DNA of 64,000 nucleotides from CAWJLE01 sp963843645 (GCA_963843645.1 CAWJLE010000006.1:186001-250000); one strand, 5' to 3'; counted from the stretch's first letter, positions 41,851 to 50,565 are shown. A program made the numbers and translations. Notes: generated by a model from the letters alone, not told the origin.

Positions 41851-43244
41851 TGCCAGAAGAACGACCGCTCCGCGCTGGGCGGACTGGCGGGCTTCAGTCC
41901 CGCAGGATCGATATTGACGCTCTGACTGTGGTAGACTTGCACGCGCCAGCGAAAGAGCTGGTGACTGGGCGTCTCCGTCTTGCAAATGCCGGTTGGTACT
42001 CGCCAGCCGCTGGACCGCGTCCAGGCGTATTGGACGGTTTCCTGCCCGCTGCACGCATACTTCAAAGAGACCACGTACCAGTCATCCGCACCCAGAATGC
42101 CGACAGACGTCCAATTCAGGAGCACCGGTTGAGTGTCGCTCCAAAAGTGCTGCTCGTTGGGCGGTGACAACGGTGCGGGCGCCCAGTAGCGCGGACCTGG
42201 CGTCGGCGTGCCGGTTGGCAGGGGCGTGGGCGAGGGGGTGGGGATGACAGGCAGTGGCACGAGCAACGACTCTCCGGCTCGAATCAGCTCTTGCTCCTCG
42301 ATGTGGTTGGCCTGCATAATCGCGTCCAGCGAGGCGTGAAACTGCTGTGCGATGCTCAGCAGGCTGTCCCCGGGTTGGATGATGTAAACAGCCTTGGTTA
42401 CCTCTGGCGTCGGACTGAGCTGCTGTCTAGGCTTGTCGGCGCTGACCGGAATCACCAGTGTCTGGCCGACACTGAGCCAGCTGGCATTTTTCAGATTGTT
42501 GGCCTTCATGATGTCGTCCACCGTGCTGCCGGCCCAGATGGCAATCGAGCCGAGTGTGTCGCCGGCCTGTACCTCATACACCATTGGAGTGGCAGCCGGC
42601 TGGCCTTCCGAGGGCGCCGCAGGCGCCGCGGTTGGTGGGATGAGCAGCGATTGCCCCTGGCGCAACGTGCGGGGGTCCGTGATCTGGTTGGCAGTCATGA
42701 GTTGCTCGATCGTCAGGCCGTACTTCGACGCGATCGTGCCCGGGTTTTCTCCGGCTTCCACGATGTGGCGCACAGGCGTAGGGGTCGCGGTAGCGGTGGG
42801 CGTCTCGGTGGGCGTCGGGCTTCGTGTTGGCGTGAGGGTCTCCGTCGGCGTGGCCGTCCGGGTGGCGGTCGCGGTCAACGAAGCGACCTGTGCGAGCAAC
42901 GAAGGTCTCACCGCCCTCGAAGCAAAGGGCCACGCCCACTGCACTGCGAAGACGAGCAACGCCACCACCAGGACGATCAGCAGCAATACGCTGGCTCGCA
43001 CGGACTCAGGCAGCGGGATCGGCGACCACGCCGGGTGCGGCAGAGGAATACGTGGCATTCGTAGAGTTCGATCGAGCTTTTCAACCGGCTGGCCGCACAT
43101 CATGCAGACCTTCGCCTGAGAGGGCATCGGCGTGCCACACTCCGGGCAAAAGATCTGCTGTATTTCTGTGGTGTCGTCGTGGCCACAGCGCGGGCAGGTC
43201 AGGGATTGGTCATTCCTGACCATGCCGCAGATGGGGCATTTCAT
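41847..43244 (-). CDS. Double zinc-ribbon, membrane-anchored triple-LysM protein
   Basis: 465 residues. Two zinc ribbons in the cytosol (CPICGMVRNDQSLTCPRCG at residues 3-21, CPECGTPMPSQAKVCMMCG near 33-51), a transmembrane helix near 84-110, a Thr/Pro linker, three LysM domains (about 160-205, 220-268, 285-330), another Pro/Thr linker, and a C-terminal beta domain of about 110 residues with ADDWYVVSLKYACSG. Zinc ribbons inside and glycan binding outside suggest a link between cytosol and wall. Its ATG overlaps the TAA of the upstream dehydrogenase gene by one base, so translation is probably coupled. Confidence 0.82.
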   Translation of the reverse strand: MKCPICGMVRNDQSLTCPRCGHDDTTEIQQIFCPECGTPMPSQAKVCMMCGQPVEKLDRTLRMPRIPLPHPAWSPIPLPESVRASVLLLIVLVVALLVFAVQWAWPFASRAVRPSLLAQVASLTATATRTATPTETLTPTRSPTPTETPTATATPTPVRHIVEAGENPGTIASKYGLTIEQLMTANQITDPRTLRQGQSLLIPPTAAPAAPSEGQPAATPMVYEVQAGDTLGSIAIWAGSTVDDIMKANNLKNASWLSVGQTLVIPVSADKPRQQLSPTPEVTKAVYIIQPGDSLLSIAQQFHASLDAIMQANHIEEQELIRAGESLLVPLPVIPTPSPTPLPTGTPTPGPRYWAPAPLSPPNEQHFWSDTQPVLLNWTSVGILGADDWYVVSLKYACSGQETVQYAWTRSSGWRVPTGICKTETPSHQLFRWRVQVYHSQSVNIDPAGLKPASPPSAERSFFWH

Positions 43245-44239
43245 TATTTGAGTACCTCTGGGTTCACCACCGAGGCCGGGACCTTTTCTTCCTGCAGGAA
43301 CTCGCTGACCAATTGATAGCCAGCGGACCAGTAATCCTCCAGACCTTCCACGCTGTAACTGGCGATGTGCGGCGTCAAGATGACGTTGTCCAGTTGCAGC
43401 AATGGATTCTCAGCCGGGGTCGGCTCCTGCTCGAAGACGTCCAGCCCGGCAGCCAGCAGCCGGCCCTCTCGCAGTGCCGCCGCCAGTGCGTGCTCGTCCA
43501 CCAGATACCCGCGGGACGTGTTGATGAAGATGGCTCCGGGCTTCATCTTGGCGAACGCGGCCGCGTCAAACAAGTGGCGCGTCTCTGCGTTGGCCGGCGC
43601 GTGGACCGAGACGGCATCGGATCGACTCAACAGCTCGTCGAAAGGCACCCATTCGACACCGGCGCTCGCGGCAATCGCCGGGTTGATGTATGGGTCGTAG
43701 GTCATGCACTGCACGCCGAACGGGGCGATCTTCTTCACCACCATGCGAGCGATTCGTCCGAAGCCCACCAGGCCCAGGGTCTGCCGGCGAACGCGCGGAG
43801 TGCCGTACGCGACCATGGGCTCCCAGCGGCCCGAGCGAACAGCCTGCGTGTGCGGCAAGAGGCGCCGCAGGCAGGCCAGGTACAGAGCAATCGCGTGGTC
43901 TGACACCTCTTCGGCGGTCGCTGCCGGCATGTTGGCGACCATGATACCACGGCGGGTCGCCTCCGCGACATCGATGGTGTCGTACCCTGCGCCCATTCGA
44001 ATGGCCAGCCGGCACTCTTTCATGTTGTCGAAGGTGGCTGCCGTCACCGCATAGCGGCCGGCGCCCACGAGGAGGACCGGCGCGTCCGGCCCAAGCGCCG
44101 CGTTCTCTGCTTCGGCGCCGAAGCGGTCCCCTCGAATGAGTGTTAGCCCTGTTTCCACGAATCGCTGGGCGAACCACGCGGGTTCCTGGTAGAGCTTGCC
44201 GTCGGTTGGAATATAGAGCACCTGTCCATTGGTCGTCAT
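43244..44239 (-). CDS. D-2-hydroxyacid dehydrogenase (SerA/phosphoglycerate dehydrogenase-like)
   Basis: 331 residues, NAD-dependent. The nucleotide-binding domain has LGLVGFGRIARMVVKK; the catalytic Arg, Glu and His are visible in INTSRGYLVDE, GLDVFEQEPT and LTPHIAS. A C-terminal dehydrogenase-like substrate loop is also present (GAGYDTIDVAEATRRGI). The substrate could be 3-phosphoglycerate or another 2-oxo acid. ATG 44239 is favoured by GGAG upstream and by the promoter at 44283-44311, which excludes upstream in-frame ATGs. Confidence 0.85.
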   Translation of the reverse strand: MTTNGQVLYIPTDGKLYQEPAWFAQRFVETGLTLIRGDRFGAEAENAALGPDAPVLLVGAGRYAVTAATFDNMKECRLAIRMGAGYDTIDVAEATRRGIMVANMPAATAEEVSDHAIALYLACLRRLLPHTQAVRSGRWEPMVAYGTPRVRRQTLGLVGFGRIARMVVKKIAPFGVQCMTYDPYINPAIAASAGVEWVPFDELLSRSDAVSVHAPANAETRHLFDAAAFAKMKPGAIFINTSRGYLVDEHALAAALREGRLLAAGLDVFEQEPTPAENPLLQLDNVILTPHIASYSVEGLEDYWSAGYQLVSEFLQEEKVPASVVNPEVLK

Positions 44240-44282
44240 AGTCTTCTCCGGGGCAACGATGTGATGTATGTCATTGTCGGGC

Positions 44283-44311
44283 ATTATAGCATAACCGCGA
44301 GAGAGCAACAA
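44283..44311 (-). promoter_or_regulatory. Promoter of the dehydrogenase/zinc-ribbon LysM operon
   Basis: Minus strand TTGTTG (44311-44306), 17 bases, TGC-TATAAT (44288-44283). Start near 44276, leader about 37 bases. Confidence 0.65.
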
Positions 44312-44366
44312 CGAGGGCAGGACGAGCGCGGCGGTACAGATGCAATGGCGCCGGCCGCGCAACGCC

Positions 44367-44395
44367 TTGCCCGAATCGCCGAAGGGGCGTATAAT
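44367..44395 (+). promoter_or_regulatory. Promoter of the DUF1232 gene
   Basis: TTGCCC (44367-44372), 17-base spacer, TATAAT (44390-44395). Start near 44402. It is divergent from the promoter at 44283-44311. Confidence 0.65.
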
Positions 44396-44437
44396 TCCGG
44401 TGTTGCAAGAGCGACTTTGATGGAGGTTAATGGTCGC

Positions 44438-44815
44438 ATGACACGCCCATCCAATTCTCCCGACTGGCAGCAGGTCTCGGATTGGTCTTTTGGTCTGATC
44501 GAGGATTTACGCCTGGCCTGGCGTTTGCTCCAGGATCAGCGAGTTCCCGGGGTGATCAAGCTTGTCCCGGTCGTCGCCATCGTCTACGTCCTATCGCCAA
44601 TCGACTTCGTTCCGGACTTCTTTCTCGGCCTGGGCCAGATCGATGACGTTGCCATTCTCCTGCTGGCCTTGAAGGCGTTTATCAGCCTGTCGCCGCAGCC
44701 GGTGGTCGATCAGTATCTACATGACATAAAGAGAAAGGCTCCGCGCACAACCTCGGATGGTGACGAGACGGAGTACGTCACCGCCGAGTACCGAATACTG
44801 AACGACGATGAGTGA
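44438..44815 (+). CDS. DUF1232 (YkvA-type) small membrane protein
   Basis: 125 residues. The DUF1232 core is RVPGVIKLVPVVAIVYVLSPIDFVPDF, a conserved hairpin with the signature SPIDFVPDF, followed by LGQIDDVAILLLALKAFI. One or two membrane-associated helices. The C-terminal tail is acidic and polar. ATG 44438 has GGAGGT ten bases upstream; ATG 44420 is a possible alternative. The MerR-like gene starts 19 bases downstream. Function unknown; DUF1232 proteins are often near envelope or stress genes. Confidence 0.78.
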   Translation: MTRPSNSPDWQQVSDWSFGLIEDLRLAWRLLQDQRVPGVIKLVPVVAIVYVLSPIDFVPDFFLGLGQIDDVAILLLALKAFISLSPQPVVDQYLHDIKRKAPRTTSDGDETEYVTAEYRILNDDE

Positions 44816-44834
44816 TGGTCCGGCGAGGTGAGGG

Positions 44835-45473
44835 ATGGCTGAGACGGGACTGCTGCCGCCGAACGACGTCGCGCGCACGCTGGGCATTTCGCCCTCGACG
44901 CTGCGTCGCTGGTCAGCGGAGTTCTCCGAACTGCTGTCCGACACCGCCGGACGGCCGGAACCTTCGCCACAGGGCGAGCCTGCTCACCGTCGCTACACTG
45001 ATGCGGACATCACCCTCCTCGGGCAGGTTGGCGACCTGCTGCGCCGGGGGCTGACCTATCGTCAGGTCGCCGATCACCTGCGCGATGATCCGGCTTCCGC
45101 TGTCGAGTCTGACGGATCGGCGCCGGAATCCGTCGAGTCGAAGTCAGTCATCGTTCAGCCGTCTCGCGTCGTCACCCCGGCGTTTAATATCATCACCGAT
45201 GCATTGCAGTCCGTCGTGGACAACCAGCAGAACGTTCTGAGCAGCCAACAGGCCAATCGCGATCTTCTGGGCGTCGTCATCCAGGACAATTTCAACCTGA
45301 AAGAGGAGAACTCGCGCCTCCGTGAGCGCATGATTCATCTGGAGCGTGAGCTGTCCGAAGTCCGTCGCCGTAGTGACGAGACCCGCGTCCAGCTTCTGGA
45401 ACGCGTCCAGGCGGTGGAAGCCTCCTCGAAACCCCGACGGGGTTGCCTGGCGGCTCTATTGGGGCTGCAGTAG
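44835..45473 (+). CDS. MerR-like helix-turn-helix protein with coiled coil
   Basis: 212 residues. The N-terminal MerR-type winged helix (residues 8-82: ARTLGISPSTLRRWSAEF, then RRYTDADITLLGQVGDLL) is followed by a Ser/Val linker and a long coiled coil (about 125-200) and a short hydrophobic end (GCLAALLGLQ). The domain layout differs from ligand-binding MerR regulators; it resembles MerR-plus-coiled-coil proteins of Chloroflexota and Firmicutes. Cotranscribed with DUF1232. Confidence 0.78.
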   Translation: MAETGLLPPNDVARTLGISPSTLRRWSAEFSELLSDTAGRPEPSPQGEPAHRRYTDADITLLGQVGDLLRRGLTYRQVADHLRDDPASAVESDGSAPESVESKSVIVQPSRVVTPAFNIITDALQSVVDNQQNVLSSQQANRDLLGVVIQDNFNLKEENSRLRERMIHLERELSEVRRRSDETRVQLLERVQAVEASSKPRRGCLAALLGLQ

Positions 45474-45543
45474 GCGCCGTGGCTTCTCGGCACCGCTCGT
45501 TGCGTCGGTCAAGGTGTAGAATGCGTCACGGGGGACGCAACAG

Positions 45544-45738
45544 ATGCCGATAACTCAACTAATCATAATTCTACTTCCAGTGCCGTTGTTCGCGTTTTGG
45601 CTATGGATGTTCCGGGACATGATCAACAACGACCGCCTGCCCGGCAATTCAAGGAATACCTGGATGTTGCTCTTCGTTTTCATGAACGTCTTTGCTGCGA
45701 TTTGGTATTACGTCGCTGAGTATAGAAACAGGTATTAG
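45544..45738 (+). CDS. Small PLDc_N-like membrane protein
   Basis: 64 residues with two transmembrane helices (about 5-24 and 38-58) and a short polar loop (RDMINNDRLPGNSRNTW). The pattern matches the N-terminal membrane domain of cardiolipin synthase-like proteins (PLDc_N), here free-standing. A TTGCGTC/GACGCAA stem (45500-45506, 45534-45540) lies just before the ATG and could shield the ribosome-binding site GGGGGA. Confidence 0.65.
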   Translation: MPITQLIIILLPVPLFAFWLWMFRDMINNDRLPGNSRNTWMLLFVFMNVFAAIWYYVAEYRNRY

Positions 45739-45894
45739 CTCTCCGGCTTCAGTTGATTGAGTCCGGTGAGTCGATATCAGCCGCGCGTTGTTCACGATTT
45801 CGGGCTGACTCCCGCTGAAAGCGAAGTTTATGATATAATATGAATCGGGGTGAATATTGACCGATCCTTCTTCGCACTTTCGCGAGCGCCGAAC

Positions 45895-45923
45895 TTGACT
45901 TTTGCGCGCGTTTGTGCGATAAT
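45895..45923 (+). promoter_or_regulatory. Promoter of the LarA-like gene
   Basis: TTGACT (45895-45900), 17-base spacer, TGC-GATAAT (45918-45923). Start near 45930, leader about 95 bases. A second possible extended -10, TGA-TATAAT, is at 45834-45839. Confidence 0.7.
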
Positions 45924-46025
45924 CCATTAGCGAACAAAGCTTCACAAACCCATATGCTCGATCATTGGCTTTGATGGTTTACAAGATCATCACTTTCCAT
46001 GCAATCCTTTGAGGAGGTCTTCTAA

Positions 46026-47291
46026 ATGGCTGAAGGTAGGGGATTTTACAAGGACAAGCCGGTAACCTTCGCTTTGCCGGAGAGCTGGAACCTTCTGGCG
46101 ATGGCGGAGCCCACGTCGGTGCCGGCGGCACGTAACGTGGCCGCAGCGGTCAAGCAGGCCGTGAACAACCCGGTCGGTATGCCGAAGCTTGAGACGCTGT
46201 TCCCGCTTGCCAATCGAAAAGTCGCCATCCTGGTGGATGACGGAACGCGGCCCACGCCGGCGTCCCAGGTCGTCAACCCGTTGATGGAGATTCTAAGCGG
46301 TCTCGGCGTGAAAGATGAGGACGTCGACATCGTTATGGCCCGCGGCACACACACCCCTCCGGATGAGGCCGGGATTCGCTGGAAGATCGGCGAGGATGCG
46401 TGGAAGCGCTTCCGTTTTACCATGCACGACCCCGACGACATGAGCAAGCTGACCTACACCGGCACCACCAGCCGGGGCAACAAGTGCTACTTGAACAGCG
46501 TCGTCGCCGCATCCGGATTGAGGATTGCGATTGGCCTGAGCAACCCGCACTATTTCGCCGGCTATGGCGGCGGCCCCAAGATCATTCTGCCTGGTGTGTC
46601 GGCCCGGTCGACCATTGCCTACAATCATCACTTCATCTCGGATCCCAAGACGATCCTGGACATCACCAATGGCAACCCGGTCTGGGAGGACATGCTCGAG
46701 GCGGCTCGCCTGGCGAAGCTCAACATGAAGATCGACGTCGTCCTCAACCAGGATCAGGCCATTTACAAGGTCTGCGCCGGCGAGGTTGAGGCAGCCCAGG
46801 CTGCTGCTATCGCTGCGCTCAAGGAAATCTACGGCGTCGCGGTCCCGAAGATGTCGGACGTGACCATCACCTCGGGCTATCCGCTGGAGTCCAACCTGAT
46901 CCAGTCCGGCAAGGCGATTCTGAACGCCGACGTGGTGACGAAGCAGGGCGGCGTCATCATCATGATGTCCAGCTGCCCCGAAGGCTGCGGTCCCAAGTTC
47001 TACGAGACCCTGGCCGAGCGGCCCAAGCCCGAGGATGTCATCGAATGGGTCGGCAACGGCAAGGCCTCTCCGACCGGCGGCCCGATGGCTGCCCGTATCC
47101 GCGAGCTCCTCAAGACCAAGCAGCTCATCGTGATTACCGAGGGCGTCACCCCGAAGCAGCTCGACGACATGGAGATGACGTTCGCTCCGACCGTCGACGA
47201 TGCGGTCAAGATGGCGTATGCGAGTCACCCGAATGCCGACGTGACGATTCTGCCGGTGGGCGGTTCCACGCTGCCGATTCTGCCGCGCTGA
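46026..47291 (+). CDS. Lactate racemase-like protein (LarA family)
   Basis: 421 residues. LarA uses a nickel-pincer cofactor on a Lys to racemise lactate or related 2-hydroxy acids. Conserved elements: VDDGTRPTP, GTHTPPD, the His and Lys region SNPHYFAGYGGGPKIILPGV and NHHFIS. The C-terminal domain has TKQGGVIIMMSSCPEGCG. LarBCE, which make the cofactor, are absent from the window, so the cofactor is made elsewhere or the protein acts otherwise. GAGGAGG lies seven bases upstream of the ATG. Confidence 0.85.
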   Translation: MAEGRGFYKDKPVTFALPESWNLLAMAEPTSVPAARNVAAAVKQAVNNPVGMPKLETLFPLANRKVAILVDDGTRPTPASQVVNPLMEILSGLGVKDEDVDIVMARGTHTPPDEAGIRWKIGEDAWKRFRFTMHDPDDMSKLTYTGTTSRGNKCYLNSVVAASGLRIAIGLSNPHYFAGYGGGPKIILPGVSARSTIAYNHHFISDPKTILDITNGNPVWEDMLEAARLAKLNMKIDVVLNQDQAIYKVCAGEVEAAQAAAIAALKEIYGVAVPKMSDVTITSGYPLESNLIQSGKAILNADVVTKQGGVIIMMSSCPEGCGPKFYETLAERPKPEDVIEWVGNGKASPTGGPMAARIRELLKTKQLIVITEGVTPKQLDDMEMTFAPTVDDAVKMAYASHPNADVTILPVGGSTLPILPR

Positions 47292-47318
47292 TCGACGTTT
47301 GTTACCCGCGTCATTCTC

Positions 47319-47347
47319 AAAGAGGGCCGGATCACCCGGCCCTCTTT
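47319..47347. terminator. Bidirectional intrinsic terminator
   Basis: AAAGAGGGCCGG (47319-47330) and CCGGCCCTCTTT (47336-47347), a perfect 12-bp stem with a five-base loop, flanked by A-rich and T-rich ends. It serves both the LarA-like gene and the convergent deacetylase gene. Confidence 0.85.
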
Positions 47348-47348
47348 G

Positions 47349-48392
47349 TTATTGCCAGTCCCGGTTCAACGCGGCGTCGAATTGCTCCAGCACCTCTCCG
47401 CCGCGCACGCGAATGCGCGTCAGCTGGAAGAGGGCGGCGGACGGGTGGTCGATGCCTTGCTGCGTCGTGACGGCCGCCCAGTATCCTGCGTCCCTCACTG
47501 CGGCGACCACTTTGCGGTCGTAGCCGCCGGATGGATAGCAGAAGAGCCGCACCGGCTGCTGGATGTGCGCTTCGATCGCTGCCTTGGAGCTCACGATCTC
47601 CCTCGTGAGAAAGTCGGCGGGCTTACCGCGCAGGTCCGGGTGGCTGTACGAGTGTGAGCCAAACTCCATGCCGGCCGCGCTCATCAGCTCCACGTCGCGC
47701 CAGGAGAGGTAGTCGCGGTTCTCTTCGTCGATCGGCTTACTGAAAATGAAGAAAGTCCCGGTGAAGCCGTACTTCTTCAGCAGGGGGAAGGCCACGGTGT
47801 AGGCATCCTTGTAGCCGTCGTCAAAGCTCAGTACGATCGGTTTGGCGGGCAGAGTCGTCCCGCATTGCAGGTACGTCACGAGATCCGACAGGCGGACGGC
47901 ATGATAGCCCTCATTCGCCAGGTATCGGAGCTGCACCTCGAAGTCCGGACCGGTCACGGACAGATCGCGCCGTACCGAGTCTGCCCCTCGTGGAGGATCT
48001 GACACATAGTGGTACATCAAGACCGGAACCCGCGCGTCGCGGCGGACCCCGTCGGGCGTCGGCAGCGTCACGGCGGCCATCGCGAGGGTAGAGTGGGTCG
48101 GCGTCGCAGGCTCCAAGGTAGGCGTCGAAGACGGCGCGTCAGTCGGCGTGGGCGAGGCGGTGGCCGTAGCGGTGGACGTGGGAAAGGGCTGCGTCGCCGC
48201 CACAGTGGGCGACGGCGATGGCGCTGTCGTCGTCAGGTCGATGGGTGTCAGGCGCTCTGTGGTTTCACGGTGGGAAACTCGAACTGCTTCGGTCGGCGTC
48301 TGGGCTGACTTGAAAGCGACGAGCCCGCCTGCCAACAACAGCGTGGACAACAGCGCCGTTTTTACTATCAAATTGGGTTTCGTTTGGTTCAT
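47349..48392 (-). CDS. Secreted or anchored polysaccharide deacetylase
   Basis: 347 residues. N-terminal signal anchor (about 10-30), Ser/Thr/Pro-rich linker (35-110), NodB-type carbohydrate esterase 4 domain (about 120-347). The metal-binding Asp pair is in VLSFDDGYKD and the His pair in FGSHSYSHPDL; the catalytic-base arrangement YHYVSD and the C-terminal FCYPSGGYDRKV fit the family. It would deacetylate peptidoglycan or chitin-like glycans at the cell surface. ATG 48392 has AGGAC upstream; a longer in-frame start at 48491 is less likely. Confidence 0.84.
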   Translation of the reverse strand: MNQTKPNLIVKTALLSTLLLAGGLVAFKSAQTPTEAVRVSHRETTERLTPIDLTTTAPSPSPTVAATQPFPTSTATATASPTPTDAPSSTPTLEPATPTHSTLAMAAVTLPTPDGVRRDARVPVLMYHYVSDPPRGADSVRRDLSVTGPDFEVQLRYLANEGYHAVRLSDLVTYLQCGTTLPAKPIVLSFDDGYKDAYTVAFPLLKKYGFTGTFFIFSKPIDEENRDYLSWRDVELMSAAGMEFGSHSYSHPDLRGKPADFLTREIVSSKAAIEAHIQQPVRLFCYPSGGYDRKVVAAVRDAGYWAAVTTQQGIDHPSAALFQLTRIRVRGGEVLEQFDAALNRDWQ

Positions 48393-48608
48393 GATTGTCC
48401 TGATATTCACCTTAATCGTCGCGCGCAAATACGCCGTTGACGACAGTTGAAGGATGAGGCGAGCGACGTGCGTCGAAAACAGAGTCTCCATGGTCCGGGC
48501 GCCGCGGCGTCCGGCGTTGGAACAAGGCGTGGGATCACGGACAGGGCTCGATCGATGATGGGAGTGTCAGCGACTGCGGTGTTGCTGGTGTCGCGAACCA
48601 GGCCACTG

Positions 48609-48636
48609 ATTATAGCTGATTCGAAATGGCTGTCAA
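48609..48636 (-). promoter_or_regulatory. Consensus promoter of the deacetylase gene
   Basis: Minus strand TTGACA (48636-48631), 16-base spacer, TATAAT (48614-48609). The leader to ATG 48392 is about 210 bases. Confidence 0.65.
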
Positions 48637-48657
48637 AACGTTGATATGGGCGCGCGG

Positions 48658-48686
48658 TTGACGGGGCCTCTGATGTGAAGTACACT
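48658..48686 (+). promoter_or_regulatory. Promoter of the aldolase gene
   Basis: TTGACG (48658-48663), 17-base spacer, TACACT (48681-48686), start near 48693. It is back to back with the deacetylase promoter. Apart from these two promoters, 48393-48738 shows nothing. Confidence 0.6.
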
Positions 48687-48738
48687 GCACGTGCCACTTG
48701 CTGCCAAAATTCGCTGCCAATATTAAGGAGGACATGCT

Positions 48739-49614
48739 ATGTCTCTCGTCAACGGCGTTGACATGCTGCGCACGGCCCGCCGCGAAGGCTATGCCGTCGG
48801 AGGCTTCGATATCTTCGATCTTCACTCGGCCCAAGCCGTGATTCTGGCGGCAGAGCTGGAAAACAGCCCGGTCTTTTTGCAGGCCTGCGTTCGCAGCGTA
48901 GAGCACCTGGGTTTCCGGCGCGCAGCCCTCATCATGCGGACCGAGGCCGAGTTAGCCCGTGTGCCAGTCGCGATTCACTTCGACCATGGCGACGAAGTGA
49001 CCTGTCTGTGCGACGTGGATGAGGCACTGGAAGCCGGATTCACGTCGGTCATGGTCGACGGCTCGCGCTTGCCGCTGGAGAAGAACATCGCTCTGACGGC
49101 AGGAGCGGTTGAACGAGCGCACGCCGTGGGTGCCGGTGTAGAGGGCGAAATCGGCGAGATCGGGCGCGTCATCGGCGGCAAGGCCGACGATGTCGCTCAG
49201 CGAACTGCGGCGGGCGACGATCCGAGCGCCTGGCTCGCTCGCGATGAGGATGCCGCCCGCCTGGTGAAGGAGACGGGCCTCGATTGCCTGGCTGTGTCCA
49301 TAGGCTCTGTGAGCGGTACCAGCTCACGCTTGAACCTGCCGCGGCTTCGCGCCCTGTCCCAGCTTCTGGCCCTGCCGCTCGTGCTCCACGGCGGCACCGG
49401 AGTGCCCGAAGAAGATCTGCGTGAGGCTGTCGGACTGGGCATCGCCAAGGTCAATATCGCTCATGGCGTTCGGCGCGCCTACATCACCAGCGTGCGAGAG
49501 CAGCTGGCCGACGGTACGAACACGGACAATGTGTACGATCTGCAAGACGCTGCCAGGTATGCGATGCGCCAATACGTGCAATCCAAGATCCGCCACCTTA
49601 GGGGTAAGTCGTAG
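48739..49614 (+). CDS. Class II ketose-bisphosphate aldolase (Fba/KbaY/GatY type)
   Basis: 291 residues, zinc-dependent aldolase barrel. Catalytic Asp and zinc His are in AIHFDHGDE (residues 79-86), the phosphate loop and zinc ligand in VEGEIGEIG and LHGGTGVPEEDL, and NIAHGVRRAY binds substrate. The enzyme cleaves ketose bisphosphates or tagatose-type sugars into DHAP and an aldehyde; the exact substrate is open. AGGAGG precedes the ATG. It heads the sugar-catabolic region together with the FadR-type regulator 228 bases downstream. Confidence 0.85.
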   Translation: MSLVNGVDMLRTARREGYAVGGFDIFDLHSAQAVILAAELENSPVFLQACVRSVEHLGFRRAALIMRTEAELARVPVAIHFDHGDEVTCLCDVDEALEAGFTSVMVDGSRLPLEKNIALTAGAVERAHAVGAGVEGEIGEIGRVIGGKADDVAQRTAAGDDPSAWLARDEDAARLVKETGLDCLAVSIGSVSGTSSRLNLPRLRALSQLLALPLVLHGGTGVPEEDLREAVGLGIAKVNIAHGVRRAYITSVREQLADGTNTDNVYDLQDAARYAMRQYVQSKIRHLRGKS

Positions 49615-49721
49615 AGCAATGCCTCGTCCGACCTCTCTCCCAGCCGCTCCCTTCTCAGGGAAACGGCGGGGGAGAGAGGATCGGGACCTGATTCCCCTAG
49701 AAGAAATAACCCTCAAGAATA

Positions 49722-49750
49722 TTGACAAACAGGGAATATTATGGTAGTAT
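49722..49750 (+). promoter_or_regulatory. Promoter of the first FadR/GntR gene
   Basis: TTGACA (49722-49727), 17-base spacer, TGG-TAGTAT (49745-49750). It overlaps the operator half-sites listed next. Confidence 0.6.
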
Positions 49751-49768
49751 GGTAATATCATCATACCA
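49740..49768. promoter_or_regulatory. Candidate FadR/GntR autoregulatory operator
   Basis: TATGGTA (49740-49746) and TATGGTA (49748-49754) are direct half-sites and CATACCA (49762-49768) is an inverted one. The cluster covers the -10 and start point. TGGT-ACCA half-sites are usual for FadR-family regulators, which suggests autorepression. Confidence 0.5.
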
Positions 49769-49842
49769 GACCTTACGCATCTACGTAACCCTATAACTCA
49801 CCCACACGAATAAACCTGTTGCCCGAGACAAGGATGCCTTGT

Positions 49843-50565
49843 ATGGTCGAGCAAGTGTTCGGTGCGGTTCAGCACGATCGTCTGTGTGAGCAGGTCGCCC
49901 GGCAGCTGCAGGATATGATCCTCGCCGGTGACCTGCCCGAAGGCTCTCAGCTGCCGCCTGAACGCGAGCTGACCGAACGCTTCGGAGTCAGCCGGACAGT
50001 CATCCGCGAGGCCATGAAGCTGCTGGGAGAGCGCGGCCTCGTCGAGGTGTTGCCAGGGAAGGGCAGCTTCGTCACTCGGCTGAGCACGGAGGCGGTGTCT
50101 TTGTACATCGGGCTGCTCGTCAAGGCGCGAGAGGCTTCCCCTAGTCTGTTCCACGAAGTCCGTACTGCTCTGGAGGTCGCTGCTGCCGGGCATGCCGCGA
50201 TCCGTACGACCCCCGAAGAACTCGCTGCCTTGCGCTCCGTAGTCGAAACCATGGAAGACTGTTTGCTGCGCGACTCAGAAGAAGGCTTCATCGCCGGCGA
50301 TCTCGAGTTGCACGCGATGTTGGCCGAAGCCAGCCACAATCCTCTGTTTCGAGCTCTCCTCGAGCCGATTAGAGGTGCCATCGCCGACCTGCGACACCTG
50401 ACGTACGCGGTATCAGGTTCCCCACGACGTGGTCAGGCCTTCCACCGCTCACTTGTTCAGGCCATCGAGCGCGGCGATGCGATAGCCGCACGCGAGATCA
50501 TGCAGCAACACATGGCCCAGGTCGCTGGTGACATCGAAGAGGCTCTGGCTGCGAACCCGCCCTGA
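49843..50565 (+). CDS. FadR-family (GntR) transcriptional regulator
   Basis: 240 residues. N-terminal winged helix with PEGSQLPPERELTERFGVSR and VIREAMKLLGERGLVEVLPG (about residues 30-75); C-terminal helical FCD effector domain (about 90-235) with typical metal ligands in DLELHAMLAEASHN and FHRSLVQAIERGD. FadR-type proteins sense organic acids or sugars. It precedes the ABC importer genes by 210 bases and is likely their repressor. ATG 49843 has AAGG nine bases upstream; alternatives at 49819 and 49834 are weaker. Confidence 0.84.
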   Translation: MVEQVFGAVQHDRLCEQVARQLQDMILAGDLPEGSQLPPERELTERFGVSRTVIREAMKLLGERGLVEVLPGKGSFVTRLSTEAVSLYIGLLVKAREASPSLFHEVRTALEVAAAGHAAIRTTPEELAALRSVVETMEDCLLRDSEEGFIAGDLELHAMLAEASHNPLFRALLEPIRGAIADLRHLTYAVSGSPRRGQAFHRSLVQAIERGDAIAAREIMQQHMAQVAGDIEEALAANPP

